This document shows, one piece after another, positions 21,133 through 32,139 of a stretch of 64,000 nt of DNA (its first letter is position 1; the number at the start of each line of letters is the position of its first letter). Source of the stretch: Euryodendron excelsum (Eukaryota > Streptophyta > Magnoliopsida > Ericales > Pentaphylacaceae); the NCBI GenBank assembly GCA_033060915.1, contig CM065379.1, forward strand, positions 30,144,318-30,208,317, given 5' to 3'. A model generated the notes under the pieces. The model was not told the origin of the DNA. It searched no databases and saw nothing but the letters and a program-made list of their open reading frames with translations. The position numbers and the translations under genes were made by a program.

Positions 21133-22400
21133 ATAGATACGGATATTGATTCTTCATTAACTCCTCATTCTCCCATGTAGCCTCTTCCACTATATGACTC
21201 ATCCATAATACTTTCATAAGTGGTATCACCTTGTTGCGCAGAACGTGTTCTCTACAGTCTAGTATCTGAATAGGTTCTTTAACATAACTCAAATCATCTT
21301 CCAACTCTAATGGTTATTGAGTTAACACATGAGAAAGATCCGACATATACTTTCTCAACATGGAAACATGAAAGACATCATGCAACTTAGACATTTCTAA
21401 AGGCAAATCGAGTCAATAAGCAGTAGTGCCAACTCTTTTCACAATAGTATAGGGTCCAATGTACCTTGGACTCAACTTTTCTTTCTTCCCAAATCTCAAG
21501 ATACCCTTCCATAGAGATACTTTCAAAAACACTTGATCACGCACCTAAAATTCTAGTTCTCTTCTTCTATTATCCGTATAGCTTTTCTGCCTACTTTGTG
21601 CTATCTTTAAATGCTCTTGAATTACCTTAATCTTTTCAGTTGTACTTTGAATCATCTCTGAACCCAATAGCTGTCTATCTCCCACCTCACTCCAACACAC
21701 TGGAGTTCTATCCCGACGGCCATACAAAGCTTCAAATGGAGTCATCCCAATGTTGGATTAACAGCTATTATTATATGCAAATTCCATTAAAGCTAAATGA
21801 TCCTCCCAACTGCCTTTGAAATCTAATACACAAGCTCTCAACATATCCCTTAAAGTCTGAATAGTTCTCTCTAATTGCCCATCAGTTTGAGGATGAAATG
21901 ATGTACTAAATTTCAAAGTAGTACCTAAAGCTTGCTGCAAACTAAGCCAAAATCTAAAAGTGAATCTTGGATCTCTGTCTGCAACTATAGACACTGGAGC
22001 TTCATGCAATCTCACAATTTCATCAATATATAATTTAGCATACCTATCAAGAGTATAAGTAGTCTTAACTGATAAGAAATGAGCCGATTTAGTCAACCTA
22101 TCAACAATTACCCAAATAGAATCAAATCCGCTTGGAGTTCTAGTAATCCCACCATAAAGTCCATAGTAATGTGCGCCCACTTCCATTATGGAATAAGAAA
22201 AGGTTGCAATAAACCTAACAGCTTTTGATGTTCTGCTTTTACTTGTTGACAAGTCAAACATTTAGCCACAAACTCTGCAATTTCTCTTTTCATGCTAGGC
22301 CACCAATACACTTCCCGAAGATCACGATACATTTTTGTACTTCCTAGATGTATAGCATACAGAGATTGATGTGCCTCCTCCAAAATCTCATTCTTCAAAG
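21133..22400 (-). pseudogene. Integrase with chromodomain-like tail, element B (broken)
   Basis: The zinc domain begins near 22398 with an H-x-H pair (HQSLYAIH) and a C-x-x-C pair (CLTCQQ). The core carries TMDF (first Asp), VADRDPRF (second Asp) and DGQLER (Glu), the expected D,D-35-E set. GKxEKLSPRYIGP and HDVFHVSMLR mark the C-terminal domain. An EATWENEEL...YPYLF tail ends near 21133 and resembles the Tekay-type chromodomain. Damage includes a stop where the family has the residue after 'PIP' (22186-22188), a one-base loss near 22137 that shifts frame after TMDF, a stop after AYNNSC (21758-21760) and another at 21545-21547. It would insert cDNA into host chromatin if intact. Confidence 0.88.
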
Positions 22401-22524
22401 CCTAATTGCTTGGAACACAAGAACAGGTCCCAAACATTATGGTACCATTAGCATGAATGGAAAAATCAGTTCTTAACCCTTCCTTCACTTGCTTCCTGAT
22501 TTTCTCCAATTGTGGATCTTAAAG

Positions 22525-23393
22525 TTATAGTTCCCGGATTTGATCAAATAACAATGGTCTTACCCGGAGTTGTGCTAACACTGCATCAATTCTTATCATT
22601 TCAAACTCCACCTCCAAAGAAGCTAACTCTGCAAACAATTCGGCTTGGCAACATTGAATACAAGACAATCTCTCAAAAGCTTTTCGACTTAAAGCATCTG
22701 CTACCACATTAGCTCTTTCCGGGTGACAATGGATGACACACTCATAATCTTTGATCAATTCCATCCACCTCCATTGTCTTGCATTTAGATCTCTTTGGGT
22801 AAACAAATACATGAAACTCTGATGATCTGTAAAGATCTCACACGCTCACCATATAGATAGTGTCTCCACAATTTCAAGGCAAACACCACTGTTGCTAGCT
22901 CCAAATCATGAATAGGATAATTCTTCTCGTGAGTCTTCAATTGCCTAGAAGCATAGGCAACAACTCTACCTCTTTGCATTAACACACAGCCTAGACCCTG
23001 ATGAGAAGCATCACTATAAATCACAAAGTCTCCCTTCCTTGAAGGAATGGTCAGCACAAGAGCTGTAGTCAATTGCCGATAATCAATACATTGCGTCATG
23101 GTTCCATCCTTCTTCTTCACAAACAACACAGGAGCTCCCCACGGTGACACACTAAGTTAAATGAACCCCAGATCTAACAAATCTTGCAATTGATTTTTCA
23201 ATTCCTTCAACTTCGATGGTGCCATTCTATAAGGTGTAATAGAGATTGGAGTAGTTCTCGGTAATAATTCAATAGAGAACTCCACCTCCCTATCAAGCAC
23301 AATCCCTGATAGCTCATCCGAAAATACATCCACAAAGTCTTGAACTACAAGAAGATCTGACAGTTTCAATTCTACTTTAGTAGTATCAATCAC
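22525..23393 (-). pseudogene. Reverse transcriptase remnant and RNase H, element B (RT core deleted)
   Basis: The N-terminal RT section is clear: DVFSDELSGI, PYRMAPSKLKELK, then [16 protein letters not shown] and CIDYRQL. Immediately after CIDYRQL the sequence continues with [10 protein letters not shown]...[12 protein letters not shown], which belongs at the RT/RNase H border. The whole palm with the catalytic F/Y-x-D-D motif is missing, a deletion of several hundred bases with the frame kept (junction near 23069). RNase H has YSDASHQG and [13 protein letters not shown]; a frameshift near 22840 moves the reading to a frame with [10 protein letters not shown] and ADALSRK. A stop precedes SPWGAP. 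No activity is possible. Confidence 0.9.
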
Positions 23394-23420
23394 ATGAGCT
23401 AAGTACCCTTCACATCCTTT

Positions 23421-23843
23421 CTATAATAATTTTCCAGCTTCTAAAGTTGATATTAAACAAGTTGGAACCACATCTCGCTCACCTTGAAATCTGAACTCTG
23501 ATTCATTTGGCACTTGAAAAATAACTTCATTCTTGAAACAGTCAATAGAAGCATGATAAGATGATAGCCAGTCCATACCCAATATAATTTCAAAATCATA
23601 GATTGCTAAAGGAATCAAATCCACATTTAACTCTTTCTCCCCAATTTTTAACACACAGTCTTTATACTCCACTTCCACTAACACCACATCCCCCACAGGT
23701 ATAGAAACAAGTAAATATTGTGCCATAGATGTATGTGGTCTATGTAGATGTTCACTAAATGCAATGGAAACAAATGAGTGGGTAGATCCGAGATCTAACA
23801 GTACGTAAGCATCCTTATCAGCCACAGATATCATACCTGTCAC
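23421..23843 (-). pseudogene. Retropepsin-like protease domain, element B
   Basis: The active-site loop reads LLDLGSTHSF where the family has D-T/S-G-A/S, so the residue after the catalytic Asp is Leu. ILGMDWLSSYHASIDC is the C-terminal landmark of the plant gypsy protease (RVP_2 type). It cleaves the polyprotein in live relatives. In frame with the RT segment downstream (450 nt apart) and with the Gag segment upstream. Confidence 0.85.
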
Positions 23844-23989
23844 TACCGTAGGTGTAGCCTGAGCATCCTGCTAGGTCATAGCATATACCCGTGCCTGAGT
23901 CATGGTTCAAAGGTAGTCCCACGTCCACGTTGTGCACTCCCAATTGTCCCTCTTCCACCACCAGCCACACTACCCACAGAGGAGGTTGC

Positions 23990-24120
23990 CGCAGAGCCCT
24001 AATTACAATTTTTTGCTATGTGACCCGTCTGTCCACACTGATAGCATTTATCACTCCAAGGCATTGGACAATCCCTAATAATATGGCCATCTGCTCCACA
24101 CCTATAACAAGTAACTCCTC
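23990..24120 (-). pseudogene. Two CCHC zinc knuckles at the Gag C-terminus, element B
   Basis: Around 24109 and 24046 two C-x2-C-x4-H-x4-C motifs are encoded (CYRCGADGHIIRDC and CYQCGQTGHIAKNC), 21 codons apart and in one frame. That frame differs from the flanking Gag and protease frames, so at least two indels occurred. The knuckles bind RNA in the nucleocapsid. A stop follows the second one directly. Confidence 0.88.
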
Positions 24121-25040
24121 CCATTCTGCCACCAGAAGTTCCCGAACTTGAAGGTCTCACCAAAGGTCTCCAAGAGCCACGACCCTTTGGACTTCTAGAT
24201 CTGGGACTTCCTGTTCTTTGACTTCACTATGATCTTCCCTGTCCACCATATCTTATAGATTCTGATAATTTCTGCCTTAACATTCCAACCCCTACATCAA
24301 ACTTTCCCTTTTTAAACTGGTCTCTCCTACCCGACAATTCTTTTACATCTTGCTCCACAATTTTTGCTTTATTCACCAAGTCAGCATACCTTACCATCTC
24401 AAGAGCTGAAATTCAAGATTGTACACTTAACTCTAACCCCTGTTGGAATCTCCTGCATTTAGCATCTTCGGTCATACTAAATCAAGTGCAAACCTGATAA
24501 AGCTGTAAATTGTTCTTCATACTCAAACACAGTCATCTTCCCTTGTTTTAGAGAGATAAAATCCTGCTCCTTTTGATATCTGTAAATAAATGGAAAGTAC
24601 TGCTCATTAAATACCTCTATAAATTGCTGCCATGTAATTAGTACTCCACTACCCTAGGAACCCATCATTCGTCTCATTCCCTCCCACCAATTTTGAGCTT
24701 CACCTTTCAACATGAATGCAGCCAACATCAATTTTTGTTCATCTACCACAGCCATTACCTCAAAGATTGCCTCTAATTTCTTCAACCACTCCTCTGCAAC
24801 CAATGGATCAGTTGCCCCGGTGAACTCTGGAGAATTCAGTTTCATGAATTGTTCGTGCAATATACTAGTCCTCAACACTGGTCTCATGGACTAATATTCA
24901 ATGTATTGAGCTAAAACATTTGCCACTCTATCGGCTGCATCTGGTGGATTCTGAACACCCTTTCCCCGTCCTCTTTGCCCCTGAACTGGAGCTGACGGTG
25001 CTTCCTCCTCGGCTCACCTCGATGAATCTCTTTGAGCCAT
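24120..25040 (-). pseudogene. Gag (capsid) region, element B
   Basis: Start codon at 25038-25040 (MAQRDSS), in frame with the main segment from 24887. The latter contains LNSPEFTGATDPLVAEEWL and MLKGEAQNWWEG, hallmarks of the retrotransposon Gag family of plant gypsy elements. Stops occur before 24887 and at 24654, and further shifts downstream. It would form the particle shell if intact. Confidence 0.82.
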
Positions 25041-25226
25041 TCTCACTACATCAATTCAAGATTAGTACGCAATATATATATGACTCACATAAGCCTACTA
25101 ACTCGAACTGCCACAAACAACACCCAATAGTCCACTACAACTCTAGACACTAACTCTGTAACATAGCCTCAGTTGTAAACCTTGGCTCAAAACAACTTGA
25201 CAATAGAACTTTGGTATTAAACCTCA

Positions 25227-25238
25227 GCTCTAATACCA
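25227..25238 (-). promoter_or_regulatory. Primer-binding site (tRNA-iMet type), element B
   Basis: TGGTATTAGAGC on the minus strand, one change from TGGTATCAGAGC, three bases after the LTR end (CGTGACA). Confidence 0.88.
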
Positions 25239-25241
25239 ATT

Positions 25242-27388
25242 TGTCACGTTTGCTCCTAATCAAGAGTCATTAACGCTATCTTAGGATGAACGTGATCGCA
25301 CAGGTCATCTACCCGTAAACGAAACCTCAACATAATCTCAAAGATAGAAATCTTATAGGAATACATAACATCATATTAAATAAATATAAACCATCTTATA
25401 ATATTCCAACATACATCATTAAGAGAACTCTTAATTTACACTTACGAATATTTACAAAATCACAAAATAAACCAAACTCCAACAAGACTTTAATAAAATG
25501 TACAACAATATACATGACTAATAACTCAACTAAAGAGCTTTTCGAAACTCTCCAACTCAACACCAACAGTGGACTGGACATCTCCATTTTCCTACAAAAC
25601 AATCTGTGTGGGTGTGAGCTATATATCAATGTGCTCACAAAATAATCAAACTCATAAAGAAGGAATGATAAACATCTACTAAATTAATCATCAATAGATA
25701 ATACACCATCAACAATAAAAACAATGCCTCTTGTGATGCAATGTATGATACACTACATATGTGCACGCTATTTTGATAACATTAGCCCAATATATCGATG
25801 GCTTGTTATCAAGGATATCCCACATCGATACCCTTTAGGTTTGCCCCATATCGGCTAGACCTTAGGTTAGTCCCACATCGACTAAACCTCTTCCGTGCAA
25901 TGCAAGATATGCACACAAACTGTATTGTATGCAAATGCCATCGCATAATCCAACAATCACCACCGATGTAGACAATAAAATATTCAATGCATTATGAATA
26001 AGATCATCTTATATTCTCACCTGATACTGTCTTATACACACCTTCGAGTCACTTCCTTGGTTGAACTGGAGTATTTTGATCTGCTTCTGAACCTACCAAA
26101 CACCACCACATCAAACATGATGAAATAGATGTTATAATTCATAACCAATGCATGACTATAGCTTATACACCTTAAACATGTAATTTAGAATATCAATAAT
26201 GCCTTAGAACTCAATAGGATGTTAAACCCTTCCCCAATGCAATGTAATGTCAATTTTAAACTACAATCTCTTACAAGTTACAAGGAGTTAAAGTGCCAAC
26301 TTTATATCATTAGAAAGATATATGACTCTACTTTCTGACACTTTAAATGGTGCATCAATTTGAGTTTTCTAGAGAAAGTTATGGTCATTTCACTAAAGAG
26401 TGTCAAAGCTGTCAGAAAGAGTTCGCTGGGGCGAAAACGTAGCGAGACTTACTGGATAAATAAGTTCACTAGAGCAAGAAGGTAGCAAGACTTACTGGAT
26501 AAGTTTGCTGGGGTGAGAAGCCAGCGAGACCTTAGCGAGATCTATTGAACATGGCTCGAAATAGCTTCCTAATCCAAGGTTTCTCCACTCCAATCCACCA
26601 CAACACTTCACATAAGCTAACCAAAGACTCCAAAATGCAATACTAAGCTAGAAGTAAGATTAAAGACAACCAAGAACATATTCACCAAGATGAATCATGC
26701 CTTTCACCCTGAAAGCCCTTGCCCCCTTTTCTCCTCCATCACTTCAATTCTCACCTTCATGGCATGAATTGATATGTTAAGATACACAATCAACAAATAT
26801 GCAATGAAACAAACATAAACATAAGATCTCTCACCTTCAACAATGAAATCACAAACTTCCCCTTCAAATTTCTCCTCTCCTCTTCTTTCCTCTTCTTTTT
26901 TGCTCTTTTCTCTCACTTTCTTTCTTGCCGAACAGTTTTACTACACAAGCTCCTCTGTTCTCTCTCCTCCTCTTATCTTGAAGACAATTATAGATACAAA
27001 ATATATCTATCATTTCACATGTCACGCACACTTGCTAGCAACATTAGTGAAACACACACCTCTCACACATGACGCACACACCTAGGTGTCTTAGGGTTAA
27101 ACCCCCACCTAGCACCTCCTTGCTTCCTTAATCCACCTCTCATCCACATGATTAACATAATTAATCACACTTATAATAATTTATTATGATTAACATAAGC
27201 TGAGCATGAAGATTAATTAAACTAATTAATCAAGAATTAAGCTCACTAATCATGCTTAAAAACCTTATAATCCCCCAAATGCAAGCCCTCATTAAACCAT
27301 GCTAAACAAGCACCTTGATTAAGGATAATCATGCACCATAAACATGCTAATAAGTTAAGCATGATGCTAACCAAGTTAGGGTTTTACA
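25242..27388 (-). repeat. 5' LTR of element B
   Basis: 2147 bp, TGTAAAACCC...CGTGACA on the minus strand. It contains about three units of the 39-bp minisatellite near 26425-26545. An open frame of 70 codons near 26704-26916 is shared with the other LTR but is lysine/glutamate repeat-like; I do not call it a gene. A solo LTR of the same family is at 57396-58949. Confidence 0.9.
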
Positions 27389-29050
27389 TTTCCTATATTC
27401 TATCCTAAATATGTATTTAATTTCATTGTCAGACAGTTTATTTTTGTTAATTTTGCATAGAGTGGGTATTTATGTTTCAAATTGTTAGATGTATGTATTG
27501 ATGCATGGACAGGCAGAGAGATTTACACAACTAGGTATTGAATAGATGCATATACAGGGATAATGATGATGATATATATTTATTACATGAGATGATATTA
27601 AACTGTTTTGGTGACTTCTGTTTCTACAGGAAGTCATGTCCTATATATGAGAAGCTCATGCCGAAATTTTTATAGAAATACATATACATGTTAGGGATGC
27701 AACAATTAATATAATGAATGGGGCATTGTCAAATTATACATCTCTGAAATGGTGACTCCTTCCTTGTCAGGGGTTTTGGTCTCCTTTTGGCTCGACTTTA
27801 CCTTGATTGGATGATAACATTTTGTACCCTTCTCGGCCTTTTGACTGACTCCAATTTTCTACCTGGGTTAGTGTATGGAATCATTTCGCTTGAACTCTCA
27901 ACTCTTGAGGCTTTGGCAACAGTTTACCTGACCTTTAACAGAGCGATGAGCAGCCAGTCTTTCAATCTGTGGAGACTTTGCTTTAGGACCGTAACATAGG
28001 CTAAGTTATGGGGTTTCGAAACAATGGGATATGCAGGCCCAAATTTGATGTTGCTTTTAGTAGGGTTTAGATCCATATGATCCTTGATTGTGTTTCTGGT
28101 AAGTTTTATCTTTTTGATATTCTTCCTCAGCTTTGGCAACATGTCTGGCTCATTTAGATCAAGCAATCTGTTGTTAATCGGAGTGGACTTACAGAGGATT
28201 GTAATATAGGCCATGATTTGGAGTTCAACAAGAAAAAAGGTAGAGGCTAGAACCTATAGTTTCTATTGGGCTTACCTAGGATCACCCTTGAACTTTCCTT
28301 CTTGCCTATACTCCTCAGAAGGCCAGGAAATGACTTTTTCCTTTTTCGGCCTTTCTATTCGCTTTTCCAAATGACACAAACATGACTTTCTTTAGGCCTT
28401 TTCTCATATATGCTTTTTTTTTTTTGGCCTTTTGTCCCTCAGCAACTCTTTTCCTTTACTTTTCTTTTTTTTCCTTCCATTTCTTTTCTTTCCTTTTTAT
28501 GAGATGAACATTTCTACAACCCATTTTTCCTTAGATCTTTTCCTTAACACTTCAATCTAACCCATTGTGGGTGGTGATCCCTAGGTTGGAGTTTTCTCGA
28601 AAAACAAAAGTAAATGGCTCAATAGGTTTGACAAGGGTTGCTTTTGACTGTATGGAAAATGAAATGAGGACCTTTCTTCACTTTGAACTAGATTGCTTGA
28701 TCTATAGAGCCTTCAATGTTGCCTCAGCTTGATGGGGGATGGATGACATTCCTTGTGGAGTTCTCAGTTATCTGTTTGGCCCAATGTGGGGGAACGGACT
28801 TGGATCGAGGTTGATAAGGAAGCTTTCGCTTTTTACAAGACACTAGTGGGCTAAGCAAAGAGAATATAAACATTTTTTTTATATTGAAAAATGAAAGATG
28901 GCTTCTCTTCATCTTGATAGTCTGGCCACACATCAATTAGCTTCGGTGTCTTGCAAGTGTTGCTTTTGGGGTAGTTTCCTCACTCATCTTCATTCACTCT
29001 TTTTTCAGAAAGTTGATCAATCGGCTATTGGCTAACTCATGCTATCACAC
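27389..29050 (-). other. 3' interior of element C, noncoding repeats
   Basis: Homologous to 40900-42980 in D and to the reverse complement of 10330-12200 in A. It shares the 'gatcaagcaat' and 'taggcca' boxes (27930-28260) and the 220-bp units (28560-28930). No pol motif is present. Mixed poly-T runs lie at 28415-28490. Confidence 0.7.
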
Positions 29051-29070
29051 ACTTCAAGTCAGGTTCTCCA

Positions 29071-30594
29071 TTAAGATAGACCATGCCCCTTGAATAGGAA
29101 ACATTCACCATTCAATCCTCCCTCATCTTCTATTTCTACTGGTATCACATTGACTGTGTGGTCAAGCAGAGGGTTGGTGGTCACATTAGGGGTTAGAGTA
29201 GGGTTCACCAGTTACAGATCGATGGTCTTGTTGTCGATTAAGTCTTGAATTTTATGTTTGAGGGAGAAGCAATTCTCAGTGTCATGCCCTTAACCGCCCG
29301 AATGGTGCTTGCAGGTGAGGACACCATTAAAGTTGGGGGGTACGGGACTTGGCAATGGACGGGCCGGTATGGGTTTTAAGATTTTTTTCTTTAGGAGGTT
29401 ATGGTAGGCTTTAGTTTGGGTACAAGCTAAAGCATCAAAGTTACGAAAGCGTTAGGCAGGCCTATTGAAATTAGGTCGTGCCCCAGTAGGGCCAATGTTG
29501 GGTGCTTAAGCAGGCATGTTTAGAGTGGGCATGGGTAATATAGGGTAAGACTGAAGTGGTTAATGGTATTAAGGTGGTTGAACAAGTAAGATGGCAGACA
29601 CCTCACATTCCTTCTTGATAACTCCCCTCGTAATAGCCACTTTTTTTGCTATATTGGTAGAAATTTCTCCAATTTTTACATAGGGGTTTGTAATCCTTCC
29701 TGTCTTGAGCCCGTTTTCTATCATTTCTCCTTGCATGATGAGCTTAGAAAAGCTTTTTTTCATGCTAGTGCAGAGTTTCTCGTAGTATATGCCTTGGAAT
29801 GTGTGTACGAACAATTGCACATACTCATTTTCTTCCAATGGGGGATTGACTTGTGTAGCGGCTTCTCTTCATCTCAGGGCATAGCCCTTGAAGCTTTCTT
29901 TCTCACCTTTACTTATCGTCATCAAGGACCACCAATCAGAAATGAGGTCGATGTTATGATGGTATTGAGCTTTGAATGCATTGACCAGCTTGATCCAAGT
30001 CACGATCTTCCTTAGGTCTAGACGGGTAAATCATTGTAGAGCAAACCCAGTTAGACTATGTTGGAACAATTGCATAAGAAGCTTCAGATCATTCCCATGA
30101 CCACTTAGTGCTCCAGCATACAAGCGAAGATCAGCAATAGGGTTACCAGTGCCGTCATACTTCGAAAAGTCAGGCATTTTGAACTTGGCATATCTCAGAT
30201 GGTCCGGGAAGAAATAACACTCGTCATAAGATGCAAGTCCAAAGGAATCATTGCCATGAAGGCTTCACAGTGAGTCCTCCAACCCTTGTATTTTCAAACT
30301 GAAAGGGTCTTGGGGAGTTTTTTTCATAGCATGAGAGAGCAGTATGGTTTCTTCTTCCTTAGTATTAGCCCCCTTGGCATCTTCTTTGTTCTTTCCAACA
30401 TTATTAGATTGAAGCACGATCCTTGGGTTAGTGGGTTTAGGGTCTTTGGAAGAAGTCATGGACAACGATGGGATTGCAACAACATCTTTCATGGCCATGG
30501 TTTGAATGAGCTTGAACATTTCATCAATCTTGGATCTCATTTCGTTGACCTCCTCTCGAGAGACTTGGGATGTTTCTTCAGGGTTGGCAACCAT
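29071..30594 (-). pseudogene. Ogre-type Gag, element C (frame kept, several stops)
   Basis: A single reading frame of about 507 codons runs from an ATG at 30594 to TAA at 29071-29073. The open pieces at 30594-30265 and 29838-29569 and the cysteine motif near 29313 are all in this frame. Landmarks in order: a helical N-terminal segment; AKFKMPDFSKYDGTGNP; an SLTGFALQ-stop-FTRLD stretch; SFSKLIMQGEMIENGLKTGR; and CKHHSGG-stop-GHDTENC followed by LKHKIQDLID, the Ogre/Tat C-terminal finger. At least two stops are TGA where the family has Trp (near 30029 and 29870); others are at 30265-30267, about 29569 and 29295. Net indels are absent. The live protein would package element RNA. Confidence 0.85.
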
Positions 30595-30599
30595 AAGTG

Positions 30600-32119
30600 A
30601 TGCTCTTTGTCGGGTGATAATGGGATCTCTAGGTGGATGTTGACCTTTCTTAGGAGCAATATTGACTCGTTATAGTGTGATCTCTATAAATAAAAAAGAA
30701 AGAAGAAAAACAAGGACACAAACCGCAAATTAGTTTTTGGTTTTTAGAGAGTTCTGTGCAATGCATGCCCTAGGGTGTCCCTATTTGAGAAAGAGACTAA
30801 ATATGATGGCTTTGGCTCATTTTTGGGAGATAGGGGTTTTGAGTGGGAACATGCATTCATTCATTCCATTCATTCAAAAATGAGGAAGTACATTGAACTT
30901 TGGAGACTAAATATAATAGAATTGAAATACATTTTAATAGGGGGAGAGGGAACAATATCCTTGGGACTTCCACCTATCTAATTTTACATCCGGGGATCCT
31001 AAACTACTCTTGAGTCTTTAGATATATCTTCTTCGAACTTGATGTTGAAGGGGAGTCGTTGAGAGACCATGTTTAACTGTCCCATGTCTTCTTGGCAACC
31101 CTATCTCCGTAAGCATAGAGGGATTGGGGCCCCTCTTATGGAATTACTTGAAATGCATGCCATGAGTTCTTAGGGTTACATAGGAACCCTTAGGATTTTG
31201 GGTAGGTTTAATGCAAGGGAGAGTGAACTTGGTGTCACCCTCTTTGGGTTGATCATATGCATGAAGATGTAATGACTTGAGTTATTTTAAAACTCTTGTC
31301 TTGACATGGAATGTTGAATGCATGAACATAGTTGCATAGAGTAAAGAGAGAGAGAGAATGCAATTGTAAAATAAACATGGATGCATGAGCAATTAGATAG
31401 GCATTATAACAGCAGGAATATAAGCATTATAACAATAGAAATTGACAAGTTAAAATGAAAGTAAAGTAGTAGCCCTTTCCTCCATGGTTTTGAAAACGGT
31501 GCGTGTATCTTAAATCCGGCAGGGGTTCGGCTATGCATGGTGTCTATATGAGGGTTTACTAATGTGTCCTAAAAAGGCTCGGTTCCCAGATCTTCAAACC
31601 TAGGCCCACTCCCTGAGGTGGTGTCATGATTGGTTGGTGATCTGAGCAGGGGAACCATCAAAAAGCCGTAGGCGAAGAAACTGACACAACATCCTACCCA
31701 CAACTAATATATCATTCCCCCTTCTAACTAAAAGGGACATTTTAGGTAAGAATGCAAGTATGCAAATGCTTGTGCACGTGTAGTGTGTGTGTGATTTTTT
31801 GAAAATTGGAGAAAAAAGCCCAACAACTCTCATCCATCTTGTCCATTCCATACATTCATTCATGCATGGCAATTAATATAACATGAAACAAACAATGGTT
31901 CACCTACAAAAATATGCAAAAGTTAGTACTTTGAATGACAAACATGATGCAAGATAGAATAATTGAATGTAATTGAATATAAGCAATGACATGTTTTTGG
32001 AAAGCAACTTGGAAAACTTGAGCTTGAAAGTTTTGAAGTGGATAGAATTAGACAGGTTAATCAAAGACTCCAAAGGGGTGAGGGTGAAGAAACATGCCAA
32101 TGGCCTAACCCTCTAAGCA
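30600..32119 (-). other. Untranslated leader of element C
   Basis: Matches the leader of D (44240-45632) along its length, including the 'acattttaatagggggag' stretch and the region after the primer site. No ORF is supported. Confidence 0.7.
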
Positions 32120-32137
32120 TCCCTAGCGAAATCGCCA
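32120..32137 (-). promoter_or_regulatory. Primer-binding site (tRNA-Arg type, degraded), element C
   Basis: TGGCGATTTCGCTAGGGA on the minus strand, several changes from TGGCGACTCCACTGGGGA, two bases from the LTR end. Confidence 0.75.
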
Positions 32138-32139
32138 GC

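Larger units (their letters stand above)
19919..27388 (-). mobile_element. Element B: chromodomain gypsy element (Tekay-like), defective
   Basis: In minus-strand order: 5' LTR (25242-27388), tRNA-iMet primer site, one gag-pol reading region with Gag, two zinc knuckles, protease, RT remnant, RNase H, integrase and a chromodomain-like tail, then a polypurine tract and the 3' LTR (to 21081, cut at 19919 by element A). The gag-to-integrase order and the tail motif fit plant chromoviruses. The missing distal part of the 3' LTR should lie left of the window. Stops, frameshifts and an RT deletion make it inactive. It sits inside the interior of element C; the right target copy would be 27389-27393. 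Confidence 0.88.
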
